Below are positions 19,662 through 30,026 of a stretch of 64,000 nt of DNA, one piece after another. The translations under genes were made by a program, and so were the position numbers. The notes below the pieces were generated by a model. That model was not told where the DNA came from. It did no database searches and was given only the letters and a program-made list of their open reading frames with translations. Source of the DNA: Acidobacteriota bacterium (GTDB taxonomy: Bacteria; Acidobacteriota; Blastocatellia; Pyrinomonadales; Pyrinomonadaceae); contig JAFAZX010000095.1 of NCBI GenBank assembly GCA_019239425.1, positions 124,001 through 188,000 of the forward strand, in the 5' to 3' direction. The stretch's first letter is position 1. Every line of letters starts with the position of its first letter.

Positions 19662-19752
19662 CAGTCAAGAATGTCGGGCACCGTGCAAAATGCCACGAGT
19701 CGGCCCCCGCGTTCAAGTCCGGGCGCGGGGGCGTGCTATATTTCGTCCGGGC

Positions 19753-20205
19753 ATGAGTATCATTCAGGGGCTTCTCAACAAGATCGGGCTCGGGGCGTCG
19801 TACGGCCGCCGCCCCTTACGCGTCTTCCTCCTCGACGACGACACGCTGCGCCACGAGTGGTTCGCCAAACAGTTCAGGGGCGAGCACCTCGACGTGGCCG
19901 AGTCGGCGGCGCGCGCCGTCGAGCTGCTCTCGGCGAACCACTACGACGTGATCTTCCTCGACCACGACCTCCTGCCCGAGCACTACTACGCGGAGGAGTT
20001 CGACGACGAGCGGAGCGGCTACGCCGTCGCGCGCTGGCTCGCGGAGAGTCCGGCGCGCCACGCGGCCGCGACCATCATCGTCCACACGCGCAACGCCGAC
20101 GGCGCGCTCCGCATGGTCGAGCTGCTGCGCCGCACCGGCCGCCAGGCCGCGCACGTCCCCTACCAGATGCTCGCCCCCAAGATCAAGCAACTCCGCCGCG
20201 ATTAA
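19753..20205 (+). CDS. Cyclic-phosphate-processing receiver (cREC) domain protein, 150 aa
   Basis: The sequence RVFLLDDDTLRHEWFAKQF ... YDVIFLDHDLLPEHYY ... SGYAVARWLA ... IIVHTRNADGALRMVELLR matches the divergent receiver family predicted to sense or process cyclic-phosphate nucleotide ends, named from its linkage to RNA-repair and conflict genes. The DDD and LDHDL acidic clusters retain the receiver pocket, with extra histidines. There is no kinase or output domain. The start is the ATG 11 nt after a TATATT that could be its -10 box, implying a very short leader. It lies only 5 nt upstream of the M20 peptidase gene, so the two are probably co-transcribed. Confidence 0.75.
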   Translation: MSIIQGLLNKIGLGASYGRRPLRVFLLDDDTLRHEWFAKQFRGEHLDVAESAARAVELLSANHYDVIFLDHDLLPEHYYAEEFDDERSGYAVARWLAESPARHAAATIIVHTRNADGALRMVELLRRTGRQAAHVPYQMLAPKIKQLRRD

Positions 20206-20210
20206 AATCT

Positions 20211-21503
20211 ATGAGGACGAAAAACTCTCTCAACTCTTCCCTGCTCGCTCTCTGCCTCCTCCTCTCCTGCGCCGCCGCGTCGTCCGCCCAGACCGGCGCC
20301 GCGCCCGCGCGCGAGCCGAACGGCGCGGGCCAGCCCTACGACGACCAGGTCAAGGCCGTGCTCGCCCGCCAAGACGTGCGCGCCGCCTTCGCGCACGTCG
20401 AGCGCGAGCGCGACCGGATACTTCGTGAGTGGATCGCCATCACCGAGATCAACGCGCCTTCGGGCAAGGAGGCCGAGCGCGCCGCCTTCATCGAAAAGCT
20501 CCTGCGCGGCTACGGGTCGCTCCAGGTGGGCCGCGATGCGGCGGGGAACGTCGTCGCCACGCGCAAGGGCACGGGCGGCGGCCCCGTCGTCGTCATCGAC
20601 GCGCACATGGACACGGTCTTTCAGGAGGGCTTGAAGATCAAGGTGGAGGTGCGCGACGGGAAGGCTTACGCGCCGGGCATCGGCGACGACACGCGCAACG
20701 TCGAGGCGATGCTCGCGGCCGTGCGCGCGCTCGACGCGGCGGACATGAAGACGAAGGGCGACATCGTCTTCCTCTTCACCGTCGAGGAGGAGACAAGCTT
20801 CCGCGGCGTCGAGGAGTTCGTCAAGGCGAACAAGGGGAAGATCGGCCAGTACATCGCGCTCGACGGCGGCTACGACGGCTTCACCTACGGCGGCATCGGC
20901 ATCAACTGGTACAAGCACCACTTCATCGGGCCGGGCGGCCACACGCGCTCACAGACTCCGCCCTACTCCGCCACGCTTCCCGCGGCGCGCGCCATCGAGC
21001 GCATCTACCAGCTCCAACTCCCGCAGGGCATCTCTTCTAATCTCAACATCGGCATGCTCGGCGGGTCGGAGGTCGTGAACGCGAAGGCCGCCGACGCGTG
21101 GTTCACGGTCGACTTGCGCTCGACGAGCAACGAGGTCATCGCGGACTTGGAGAAGAAGATCGCGGCGATTGTGAAGGAGGAGGCCGAGCGCGAGCGGATG
21201 ACCGTCAGGACGGAGCTGATGTCCGCGACGCCCGCGGCGCAGATACCGGGCCACAGGGACTCTTTTCTGGTGAAGACGGCCGAGGCCGTGCACTACGCGA
21301 TGGGCTTCAAGCCTTCGATCACGCTCTCGGGGTCGAACAACGGGAACGTGGCGCTGCTGGCGGGCGTCCCCGCCATCTCCACCGGCGCCGGCCCCTGCAG
21401 CAACTCGCACGCGCTCACAGAGAACTGCGAGATCGAGCCGCTCTACAAAGGCATCCAGAAAGTCATCCTCCTCCTCGCCGCGACCGCCGGGCCAAGCCAG
21501 TAA
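20211..21503 (+). CDS. M20 family metallopeptidase, secreted, 430 aa
   Basis: A signal peptide (SSLLALCLLLSCAAASSAQ) leads a di-zinc exopeptidase of the PepT/CPG2 group. Metal and catalytic residues are visible: DAHMDT, GIGDDTRNVEAML, the catalytic EE in FTVEEETSF, DGGYDG and the final SNSHALTENCE. The bacterial exopeptidase dimerisation domain lies between about residues 225 and 330 (GGHTRSQ ... LGGSEVVNAKAADAWFTVDLRS). It probably trims peptides in the periplasm. The start overlaps nothing and follows the cREC gene after 5 nt. A 30-bp perfect inverted repeat follows the stop. Confidence 0.9.
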   Translation: MRTKNSLNSSLLALCLLLSCAAASSAQTGAAPAREPNGAGQPYDDQVKAVLARQDVRAAFAHVERERDRILREWIAITEINAPSGKEAERAAFIEKLLRGYGSLQVGRDAAGNVVATRKGTGGGPVVVIDAHMDTVFQEGLKIKVEVRDGKAYAPGIGDDTRNVEAMLAAVRALDAADMKTKGDIVFLFTVEEETSFRGVEEFVKANKGKIGQYIALDGGYDGFTYGGIGINWYKHHFIGPGGHTRSQTPPYSATLPAARAIERIYQLQLPQGISSNLNIGMLGGSEVVNAKAADAWFTVDLRSTSNEVIADLEKKIAAIVKEEAERERMTVRTELMSATPAAQIPGHRDSFLVKTAEAVHYAMGFKPSITLSGSNNGNVALLAGVPAISTGAGPCSNSHALTENCEIEPLYKGIQKVILLLAATAGPSQ

Positions 21504-21505
21504 GA

Positions 21506-21583
21506 ATTAAACACAGAGACACAGAGACACAGCTTGTTGCGGAGTATTGCCCCAAGCTGTGTCTCTGTGTCTCTGTGTTTAAT
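21506..21583. repeat. Perfect 30-bp inverted repeat with repetitive arms (convergent genes)
   Basis: Arms 21506-21535 and 21554-21583 are perfectly complementary around an 18-nt loop. The arms consist of repeated CACAGAGA words. It can act as a bidirectional terminator between the M20 and yihY-type genes. Confidence 0.85.
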
Positions 21584-21604
21584 TAACCCTTACTTCAGTC
21601 TCAA

Positions 21605-22702
21605 CTAACGAACTCGCTTGTCGGTCGTGCGGATGCCGACCTTCGCCAAGGCCCAGGCGGCGGCGACGACGGCGGCCTTGCCGAGACTGAAGCGCCCCTC
21701 GTCGTGGCTCACGCGCGTGACGCGGCCGCGCGCGGCCCCGGGCCGCGCTTCGAGCTTCGACGAGGTCTGAGCGGGACGACTCCCCCCGGCCTGCTCCTTC
21801 TGGCCGGGCGCCTTCTCGCCCTTCTCCTTCGCGTCGGGCGCGCCCTGCCGCGCCATCGCGTTCTCGATCTCAGAGTTTATCTCGCCGCCGACGAGGATGG
21901 CCGTGCCCGTGAAGTAGAACCAGAGCATCAGGATGATGACCGCGCCCAGGGAGCCGTACGTCGCGCTGTAGCTGTTGAAGTAGCTGAGGTAGGCCTTGAA
22001 CGCGAACGAGATGAGCAGCCACAGCGCGACGCCGATGAGCGCGCCCGGCGTGATCCACTTCCAGTCCTGGTCGTGCGCGTCCGGCCCGAAGTAGTAGATG
22101 AGCGCGAAGGCCAGCAGGACGAAGACGAGCACCAAAGGCCACTGCAAGACCTTCCACGCGGTCGCGAACGCCGTCCCCAGCCCCAGCTTAATCGAGACCG
22201 CGTCGGCGATGTCCCCGCCGTAGAGCACCAGCACGAGCGCCGTCACGATGAGCAGCGTCAGGGCCAGCGTCAGCCCGATGGCCGTCAGCCGCACCTTCCA
22301 CCAGGGCCGCGTCTCCTTCAGATCGTAGGCCGCGTTCAGCGACTCGCTGATGGCGCCCATGCCGTTCGACGCCGCCCAGAGCGTCGCCAGGATGCCGAAC
22401 GAGAGTTTGCCGCCGCCGCTAGACTGCACCACGCCGTTGACGGTCTGCGACACGAGCTGCGAAGCTTCGCCCGGCAAAACCGTCGCGAGGTAGGTGAAAA
22501 GCCCCTGCCGGAGCTGGCTGTCCGCGCCCGCGAGATAACCGAGCAGCGACGTGAGGAAGAGCAGCGCCGGGAAGAGCGCCAGCAGGAAGTAGTAGGAGAG
22601 CTGCGCCGAGCGGCCCAACACGTCGTCGTCCATCACCTCCGCGTAGACGCGCTTCGCCAACTCCGTCACACCCATGCCGCCGAGGCCCAGTGACTTGAAC
22701 AT
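21605..22702 (-). CDS. YihY/BrkB family inner-membrane protein
   Basis: The protein has about six membrane helices and the family signatures MDDDVLGRSAQLSYYFLLALFPALLF, LWAASNGMGAISESLNAAYDL and ALIYYFGPD. YihY/BrkB proteins are inner-membrane proteins of unclear transport function, once misassigned as RNase BN. The C-terminal 80 residues, after the last helix, are hydrophilic, proline/alanine-rich and end with a short segment (AAVVAAAWALAKVGI) resembling a further hydrophobic element. 365 residues, longer than E. coli YihY because of this tail. The neighbouring gene on the other side converges onto the shared inverted repeat. Confidence 0.92.
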   Translation of the reverse strand: MFKSLGLGGMGVTELAKRVYAEVMDDDVLGRSAQLSYYFLLALFPALLFLTSLLGYLAGADSQLRQGLFTYLATVLPGEASQLVSQTVNGVVQSSGGGKLSFGILATLWAASNGMGAISESLNAAYDLKETRPWWKVRLTAIGLTLALTLLIVTALVLVLYGGDIADAVSIKLGLGTAFATAWKVLQWPLVLVFVLLAFALIYYFGPDAHDQDWKWITPGALIGVALWLLISFAFKAYLSYFNSYSATYGSLGAVIILMLWFYFTGTAILVGGEINSEIENAMARQGAPDAKEKGEKAPGQKEQAGGSRPAQTSSKLEARPGAARGRVTRVSHDEGRFSLGKAAVVAAAWALAKVGIRTTDKRVR

Positions 22703-23238
22703 TGCTTCGAACTCCTCCGCCCCTTAAAAGTGTGGCCGCAGTTTTACCACGCGCGAAGGCGAAAGCGTCACGATTTCTTCAAGAGTTGTCCACGGGCCGC
22801 TTCAGAACTCTTTCAGGAGAAATTCACGCGGGCCTAAAGACTCTCGGCGCGCGCGCGTCGTATCCGCGGCGCGCCTTAGAGACGGCCGCGCCGCGCTACT
22901 GGACGCCGAAGCAATTTAGGGGTAAAGTACGCGGCGCTTTCCCCTCCTCTCGAAACCTTTTTCGAAGGCGGAAGGAGTTTTTCAGTGAGGCTTGTTACCT
23001 TCGCGACGAGGCCCACAGACAGACATCGTGCGGCCGGGTTCCCCGCCCGGCAACGTCGTCTCCGCCCCGAACCCCCTGAGCACCCACACCGCAACACATT
23101 TACCAAAGAGATCACGGCCGACCCGCACGCCCCCTTCTGAGCGCGCGCGGTTGGCCGAAGGACGGAACTTGAAAATTGGCGGGCCCGCAAGGGTCTTCAC
23201 CCTCGAACTACTTGTCTGACGGAAGAAGGAGTTTTTCG
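22703..23238. other. Intergenic region upstream of a secreted hypothetical gene
   Basis: No gene is supported here. A short stem (GCCGGGT/GCCCGGC near 23033-23055) and a 13-nt word GAAGGAGTTTTTC at 22971 and again at the ribosome-binding site at 23225 are the only structures seen. The repeat of the leader word could mark a decayed paralogue start, but the following sequence diverges. Confidence 0.5.
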
Positions 23239-23898
23239 ATGAAGACTTTACGCTTAACCTCGCTCGCGGCGCTGCTCCTGTTCGTCTCCGCGGCGTCGCA
23301 GACATCATTCGCACAGTCGTCCGCCGCCGGCAGCTACCAGTTCACTCTGGCGGGCGACAAGGATTTGAAGACCGTCGAGTTCAGCGCGCAGACAAACCCC
23401 GACGGCAGCGCGACCGGCTCCATCTATTTCACCGACCAGGCCGTCATCACCATCCAGGATGTGGACGGCACCGGCGAGAAGGGCCGGTTCGCCGGCTACG
23501 ACCTCAAGGTCAACGTGGACGGCCTGTTCACGGCCAAGAGTGAGACCGGGGCGCAGGCCGTGATGAGCGGCACCGTCACCAGTTCCAGCGTCCTGGAGTT
23601 CGTCGGGCAGCGGGTGGTGTTCACGGTCGAGGACAACGGGGACAACACACGCATCCCGGACAAGCTGACGTGGGGCGTCTACAGACAGATTAAGAGGGAC
23701 TGGGTGCCCTCGGACGCCGAGTGGAAGGAGGACCCGGGCGTCGGCCTGAGGTGGTGGGCGACCGACTACGAGGTCAAGGGTGACGTGGGCTACCAGATGC
23801 CGCGCGACGAGACCCTTCACGGCCAGACCTTCCCCGCCACCGTCTACAACTTCGTGGATGCCGTCAACACCGCCGGCGACATCCGCGTCTCGCCGTAG
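23239..23898 (+). CDS. Secreted hypothetical protein, 219 aa
   Basis: AAGGAG nine bases before the ATG and a signal peptide (LAALLLFVSAASQTSFAQ) define the start. The mature part looks all-beta, with alternating hydrophobic residues and no cysteines: SYQFTLAGDKDLKTVEFSAQ, GSATGSIYFTDQAVITIQDVDG, then a segment resembling secreted lipocalin-like or post-COAP-type domains (WWATDYEVKGD). I recognise no family with confidence. The gene stands alone and ends at a bidirectional terminator shared with lepB. Confidence 0.75.
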   Translation: MKTLRLTSLAALLLFVSAASQTSFAQSSAAGSYQFTLAGDKDLKTVEFSAQTNPDGSATGSIYFTDQAVITIQDVDGTGEKGRFAGYDLKVNVDGLFTAKSETGAQAVMSGTVTSSSVLEFVGQRVVFTVEDNGDNTRIPDKLTWGVYRQIKRDWVPSDAEWKEDPGVGLRWWATDYEVKGDVGYQMPRDETLHGQTFPATVYNFVDAVNTAGDIRVSP

Positions 23899-23935
23899 CA
23901 CGGCCGGCGGCCGCCAACGACCGCTTGAGAAAACG

Positions 23936-23978
23936 AAGGCCGTTCGGAGGCGACCCGAAGCTCGCCCCGAACGGCCTT
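23936..23978. terminator. Bidirectional terminator between a secreted protein gene and lepB
   Basis: Perfect 12-bp stem (23936-23947 with 23967-23978) around a 19-nt loop, with A/T runs on both sides, between convergent genes. Confidence 0.8.
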
Positions 23979-23998
23979 CAGCTTATAAAGTCGAACGC

Positions 23999-24946
23999 CT
24001 ACTTGACGAAGGTTCCGGTGCGGCTCCAGCGCGTGTTCCTGAAGAAGTCGATGACGTAGCTGACGGGCGCGGGCGCGTCGCTGCGCGGCTTACTCTCGTC
24101 GAAAGACCAGTAGACGAACATCGCGCGGCCGATGATGGCGCTGCGCGGGACGTAGCCCCAGAAGCGGCTGTCCTGGCTGTTGTCGCGGTTGTCGCCCATG
24201 ACGAAGTAGTGCCCCTCGGGCACGTCGAAGATTTCGCCCGCGGCCGGGGGGCGGCGCGTCTGCGCGTGCATGTCCGGGTCGATGTAGACGCCGTAGTCCG
24301 CGTCGGGCGGCGCGGTCGGCGTGTCGAGGACGGTGAGCGGCGCCCCGTACTCGTCCTCGGGCGTCTCGCGGTCGTCCGGCGGCGGGTTGCGCGCGTGGAT
24401 GACGCGCTCTTCGAGCGGCTGGCCGTTGATGAAGACCTGCGTGTCGCGCACCTCGACGCGGTCGCCGGGCAGCCCGATGACGCGCTTGACGTAGTTCGTC
24501 TTGTAAGGGATGTTGTCCGGCCGTTCGTCGTCCACGAGCTTGCTGTCGCGGAAGCGCGGCTCGCCCTGATACTTGCCCGGGTACTTGAAGACGATGATGT
24601 CGCCGCGCTCGATCTCGCGCTGCGGCAAAAACGGCAGGCGCGGGCCGGGCGCGAAGATGAACTTGTTGACGAGCAGGTGGTCGCCGATGTTGATCGTGTT
24701 CTGCATCGAGCCGGTCGGCACCTTCACCGCCTGCACGACGAACGTCATGCCGAAGAGCGCCATCACGGCGGTGACGACCAGCGACTCGAAGTACTCGCGC
24801 AGGACGCTGTGCGGCGGGGCCGGCTTCCGCGGCGCCTCGGCGGGAACGCCCGCGCCGTCGCCCGCGCCCGCGCGGGCACGCACCCGCCCGCCCTCCGCCT
24901 CCGCGGGCGGCTCGGCCACCCCCGCTCCCCTCGACTCATTACTCAT
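23999..24946 (-). CDS. lepB: Signal peptidase I
   Basis: This membrane enzyme removes signal peptides from exported proteins. The catalytic serine lies in PTGSMQNTINIGDHLLVNKF and the catalytic lysine in KTNYVKRVIGLPGDRVEV; the box-E motif MGDNRDNSQDSRFWGYVP is intact. One membrane helix (about residues 50-72, VTAVMALFGMTFVVQAV) anchors it. At 315 residues it carries an insertion between boxes D and E (residues about 175-225) and an N-terminal Ala/Pro/Gly-rich cytoplasmic extension. It ends with strand FFRNTRWSRTGTFVK. Confidence 0.96.
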   Translation of the reverse strand: MSNESRGAGVAEPPAEAEGGRVRARAGAGDGAGVPAEAPRKPAPPHSVLREYFESLVVTAVMALFGMTFVVQAVKVPTGSMQNTINIGDHLLVNKFIFAPGPRLPFLPQREIERGDIIVFKYPGKYQGEPRFRDSKLVDDERPDNIPYKTNYVKRVIGLPGDRVEVRDTQVFINGQPLEERVIHARNPPPDDRETPEDEYGAPLTVLDTPTAPPDADYGVYIDPDMHAQTRRPPAAGEIFDVPEGHYFVMGDNRDNSQDSRFWGYVPRSAIIGRAMFVYWSFDESKPRSDAPAPVSYVIDFFRNTRWSRTGTFVK

Positions 24947-25088
24947 ATTGCACTCATCCTAGAGAACCCTTCAGACAATGGTCAAGCGGGACGCGGGCCG
25001 GACGGTTCTATCTTCACCCTAAAATAATTTCTGTTTCACGCACGAAACGCCGTTTCATCTCCGCGGATTTTGTGGTAGAATCCTTCTC

Positions 25089-25418
25089 ATGAAAACGACG
25101 GAGAAAAAGCGTGGGGCGCGGGTCGAGCAGTTCACGCCGGCCGAGCAGCGTTCGGCGCGCGCCGCGCGGGTCAAGGTCTTCGAGGCCGAGCCCTACGGCT
25201 GGATCGCGCAGTCGGAGTCGGGCGTCGAGCGCGGCTACCACCTCTTCCGCGACCCCGACACGCGGGCGCTCGCCTGCACCTGCGCCGACTTCATCTTCCG
25301 CGGCAACGCCGAGCCCGGCTACGAGTGCAAGCACGTCGCCGCGGTGCTGAAGTTCATCGCGCGCCAGTACCTCAGGTTCGAGTACGACCCGCGGCGCCAG
25401 ATGTCGCGCGTCGCGTAA
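25089..25418 (+). CDS. SWIM zinc-finger protein, 109 aa
   Basis: The core LACTCADFIFRGNAEPGYECKHVAAVLKF is the CxC...CxH zinc signature of the SWIM domain, which binds DNA or proteins. The protein consists of little else: a basic N-terminus and an RFEY-containing tail. Stand-alone SWIM proteins of this size are uncharacterised. It precedes a small zinc-ribbon gene by 24 nt, so the two probably form an operon. Confidence 0.8.
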   Translation: MKTTEKKRGARVEQFTPAEQRSARAARVKVFEAEPYGWIAQSESGVERGYHLFRDPDTRALACTCADFIFRGNAEPGYECKHVAAVLKFIARQYLRFEYDPRRQMSRVA

Positions 25419-25442
25419 GAATTTCAGGAGACGGAAGAGAAG

Positions 25443-25634
25443 ATGAGCAGCAAGACTTTCAAGTGCGAAGCCTGCCGCACGGCGTCCGAGAGTTTGCACA
25501 TGCGCAACTCGGACGGCAAGTGGGTCTGCGCCCGCTGCATCCCGGCGGCGGAGCTGGACGCCTGCGAGGGCCTGCGCGCGCGGCTCGGCCTGAAGCCCTC
25601 GGCCGCGCGCGTGCCCCGCCGCAAGGCTGCCTGA
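25443..25634 (+). CDS. Small zinc-ribbon protein, 63 aa
   Basis: Two CxxC pairs (CEAC near residue 8 and CARC near residue 29) form a probable zinc ribbon, followed by a basic Arg/Lys/Ala-rich helix. GGAGACGGAAGAG precedes the ATG. It follows the SWIM gene closely. Function unknown; a nucleic-acid-binding role is plausible from the basic tail. Confidence 0.7.
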   Translation: MSSKTFKCEACRTASESLHMRNSDGKWVCARCIPAAELDACEGLRARLGLKPSAARVPRRKAA

Positions 25635-25746
25635 AGATTCAGACTTTCACCTCACCCCTCAAGCCACGCGGGCGCGGAGGAGTCCGGGAGTTCGCCTCCC
25701 GGGCACTTCGCGCCTTCGTGTTTCTGCCTTAAGCTCTCCGGTAATC

Positions 25747-26199
25747 ATGAGCACTTTCGAGACGAAGGAGCAGGTCTCCGCGGGCGGCGTCGTCTACCGC
25801 CGGCGCGGCGGGAAGACGGAGGTGGCTTTAATCTCGGTCGGCGAGCCCGCGCGGTGGCAGTTGCCGAAGGGCTTGGTCGGGCGGGGCGAGACGCCTTTGG
25901 AGGCCGCGCTGCGGGAGGTTCGGGAGGAGACCGGGCTCGCCTGCGAGGTCGAAGGCGAGCTTGAGCGGGTCGAGTACTGGTACTTCTCGAAGGGCGGCGG
26001 GCGGCGGGTGCGCTTCCACAAGTTCGTGCACTTCTACCTGATGCGCTTCGTCTCGGGCGACGTGTCGGGGCACGACGACGAGGTGAACGAGGCGCGCTGG
26101 GTCGAGGCGGAAGAGGCCGAAGGGATGTTGGCTTTTAAGGGCGAGCGGAAGGCTCTGTCTGAAGCGCGGGAAATGCTCGCGGCGGGCGCCGTGGATTGA
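25747..26199 (+). CDS. Nudix hydrolase, 150 aa
   Basis: The Nudix box is complete (GRGETPLEAALREVREETGL, following GLV), placing catalytic glutamates in REVREE. The short protein and FHKFVHFYLMRFVSGDVSGHDDEVNEARWV resemble the diadenosine-polyphosphate/ADP-ribose type of small Nudix enzymes that cleave nucleoside diphosphates linked to other groups. Specificity is not determinable from motifs. It converges on the anti-sigma gene. Confidence 0.92.
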   Translation: MSTFETKEQVSAGGVVYRRRGGKTEVALISVGEPARWQLPKGLVGRGETPLEAALREVREETGLACEVEGELERVEYWYFSKGGGRRVRFHKFVHFYLMRFVSGDVSGHDDEVNEARWVEAEEAEGMLAFKGERKALSEAREMLAAGAVD

Positions 26200-26238
26200 A
26201 GTCCCGTGCGCCCGCGCCGACTCTCTTGGTCGGCCGTC

Positions 26239-26475
26239 TCAGTGGACGACGCGGCTGGCGCTGAGGCGCTGCCAGAGGGATTCTTCGTCCGGGTAGGCGA
26301 TGCCGTTCTCCGAGCGCATGGCGAAGGCCGTCTGGACGATGAGCTTCAGGTCTCGGAAGACGCCGTCGCAGTCGGAGCAGGTGCTCAGGTGAGTTATCAC
26401 GAAGAGCTTGTCGTCGTCGCCGAGCAAACCGGCGTCGTAGTCGCTGAGCAGTTCGATACTTCTGGCGCAGTCCAT
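26239..26475 (-). CDS. Zinc-finger (zf-HC2-like) anti-sigma factor, 78 aa
   Basis: The protein has a cysteine near the start (MDCARSIELLSDYDAG) and the pattern H-L-S-T-C-S-D-C, the zinc-binding H-x3-C-x2-C core of anti-sigma domains that hold ECF sigma factors inactive. It lacks a membrane helix, so it is a soluble regulator, possibly released by redox change at the zinc. It lies 56 nt downstream of the ECF sigma gene, the usual operon order. Confidence 0.82.
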   Translation of the reverse strand: MDCARSIELLSDYDAGLLGDDDKLFVITHLSTCSDCDGVFRDLKLIVQTAFAMRSENGIAYPDEESLWQRLSASRVVH

Positions 26476-26531
26476 TGGCCGTTCCTTCGAGGGTGGAATA
26501 GAGTCCGGCCTTCCGGGTGAATCCCGGAAGA

Positions 26532-27110
26532 TTACTTAGATGCGGCTTGCTCCCGGATTAATTGCCTCAGCTTGAGCCGCGCCTTGTGCAATTGCGACTT
26601 GGAGGTGCCTTCGGCGATCCCGAGCATGCCGGAAATCTCGTAGTGCTCGTAGCCCTCCACGTCGTGGAGGACGAAGACGGTGCGGTAGCCCGGCGGGAGC
26701 TGTTGCAAAGCCCTCTCCAGGGAGATGCGGTCGATGACGGGCATCGTGCCCGGGTTCTCCGTCCCCTTGACGATCTGGATGGGGGTCTCGCCCTCCTCCG
26801 TGAGGAGTTCGGAGCGCGTGCTCTTCTTGCGGAAGTGCATCAAGACCTGGTTGACCGTCATGCGGTGGAGCCAGGTGGTGAAGGCCGACTCGCCGCGGAA
26901 CATCCCGATCTTGTTGTAGAGTTGGAGGAAAACGTCCTGCGTCATGTCCTCGGCTTCCGTGGGGTTGCCCATCATGCGCAGGGTGAGCGCGTAGACGCGC
27001 CGGTAGTGGCGGCGGTACAACTCCTCGAACGCCTTCCCGTCGCCCCCGGCGGCCTTCTTCGCCAGCTCGAAATCAGACTCCTGCGGTCTATCCACCTCTG
27101 CTACAGTCAC
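26532..27110 (-). CDS. RNA polymerase ECF sigma factor
   Basis: The protein has sigma regions 2 and 4: AFEELYRRHYRRVYALTLRMMG and AEDMTQDVFLQLYNKIGMFRGESAFTTWLHRMTVNQVLMHFRKKS (region 2), then ALQQLPPGYRTVFVLHDVEGYEHYEISGMLGIAEGTSKSQLHKARLKLRQ (region 4). At 192 residues it is the usual ECF size, RpoE-like. The cognate regulator is the soluble zinc anti-sigma factor directly downstream. The signal is unknown. Confidence 0.95.
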   Translation of the reverse strand: MTVAEVDRPQESDFELAKKAAGGDGKAFEELYRRHYRRVYALTLRMMGNPTEAEDMTQDVFLQLYNKIGMFRGESAFTTWLHRMTVNQVLMHFRKKSTRSELLTEEGETPIQIVKGTENPGTMPVIDRISLERALQQLPPGYRTVFVLHDVEGYEHYEISGMLGIAEGTSKSQLHKARLKLRQLIREQAASK

Positions 27111-27190
27111 TTCTTTATTCAGTCCTTTATTAATTTTCTTCGATTATCCACCAATTCCCGACAAATGGGAAACAGAGGCGGAAGCCCGAT

Positions 27191-28012
27191 TTACTTCAAC
27201 GTGTCCCAACTCCCGAGCGCGCGCAGCTTCTTATAACGCTTGGCGAGCCGCTCGGCCGGGTCGAGCGCGGAGGTCTGCCGGAGGCTCTCCCAGAGCGCCG
27301 CGTCGAGCAGGCGCGCCGCCTCGTCGTAGTCGTTCTGCGCGCCGCCCGAGGGCTCGGGGACGACGAGGTCAACGATGCCCGCGCGGTAAAGCTCGGGCGC
27401 GGTCAGGCGCAGAAACTCGGCGGCGCGCGGCGCCTGCGCGCTGTCCTTGAAGAGAATCGCGGCGCAGCCCTCGGGCGTGATGACGGAGTAGACGGCGTTC
27501 TCAAGCATCAAGACCTGGTCGGCCACCCCGATGGCGAGCGCGCCGCCCGAGCCGCCCTCGCCGATGACGACGCCGACGACGGGGACTTTCAACCTCGACA
27601 TCTCGAAGAGGTTGCGGGCGATGGCCTCGGCCTGGCCGCGCTCCTCGGCGTCGATGCCCGGGTAGGCGCCCTGCGTGTCGATGAAGGTGACGACGGGGCG
27701 GCCGAACTTGTCGGCGAGCTGCATCAGCCGCAGCGCCTTGCGGTAGCCCTCGGGCTTGGTCATGCCGAAGTTGCGGTAGCGGCGCTGCTTGGCGTCGCGC
27801 CCCTTCTGCTGCCCGACGACGCCGACGGGCACGCCGCGGTAGCGCGCGAAGCCGCAGACGATGGCCGGGTCTTCCGCGTAGCGCCGGTCGCCCTTGACCT
27901 CGACGAAGTCCTCGAAGAGGCGTTCGACGAAGTCTAAGGTGTACGGGCGTTCGAGGTGGCGCGCCAGCTTGACGCGCTCGAACGCCGACATGGAGCCGAT
28001 CCTGTCTTCCAT
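27191..28012 (-). CDS. accA: Acetyl-CoA carboxylase carboxyltransferase subunit alpha
   Basis: AccA with AccD transfers the carboxyl group from carboxybiotin to acetyl-CoA, the first step of fatty-acid synthesis. Clear motifs are LERPYTLDFVERLFEDF, GQQKGRDAKQRRYRNFGM, TFIDTQGAYPGIDAEERGQ, GEGGSGGALAIGVADQV and YSVITPEGCAAILFKD. It is 273 residues, shorter than the E. coli subunit because the N-terminal helical region of about 40 residues is reduced to MEDRIGSMSAFERVKLARH. It lies between rpoD and the ECF sigma gene on the same strand; the upstream rpoD has its own terminator. Confidence 0.95.
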   Translation of the reverse strand: MEDRIGSMSAFERVKLARHLERPYTLDFVERLFEDFVEVKGDRRYAEDPAIVCGFARYRGVPVGVVGQQKGRDAKQRRYRNFGMTKPEGYRKALRLMQLADKFGRPVVTFIDTQGAYPGIDAEERGQAEAIARNLFEMSRLKVPVVGVVIGEGGSGGALAIGVADQVLMLENAVYSVITPEGCAAILFKDSAQAPRAAEFLRLTAPELYRAGIVDLVVPEPSGGAQNDYDEAARLLDAALWESLRQTSALDPAERLAKRYKKLRALGSWDTLK

Positions 28013-28102
28013 CCTTTACGAATTGACCTGAACTTTGATTGAGACGACCGTGGAAGGATGTACGTTTATCCCCCGCCCGTCAAGCTCGCGCGCAAAAGGT
28101 TA

Positions 28103-28150
28103 AGAGGCTTGCCCCATTTCCCCTCAAGTAGAGGGAGCGAGCAAGCCTCT
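28103..28150 (-). terminator. Terminator of rpoD
   Basis: A 10-bp stem (28103-28112 with 28141-28150, AGAGGCTTGC) lies just after the rpoD stop and before the accA upstream region. Confidence 0.65.
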
Positions 28151-28173
28151 GACCGTCGTTTAAGTTTGTCCGC

Positions 28174-29886
<1,713 letters not shown>

Positions 29887-29944
29887 ATCGTCGCCCCCCC
29901 GTTAGACGCCTTAGCCGCGGAAAGCGTCTCATACGTGGCTTCAG

Positions 29945-30026
29945 ACATTAATGTTTCCGCCCTCACGCCGTCGGCCGCCCCACCTCGCACACAATTAAGT
30001 CGTTGATGCGAGGGACATTAGATGTC
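29945..30026. promoter_or_regulatory. Pair of GACATTA-type dyads upstream of rpoD
   Basis: ACATTAATGT (29945-29954) is a perfect palindrome and GACATTAGATGTC (30014-30026) is a near relative; they are 69 bp apart in the rpoD 5' region. They could be operators for the same regulator. This is inference from symmetry only. Confidence 0.35.

Noticed and set aside
22971..23237. Repeated leader word GAAGGAGTTTTTC suggesting a decayed paralogue
   Set aside because: Only 13 nt match and the following sequence does not align; a chance repeat of a ribosome-binding context cannot be excluded.
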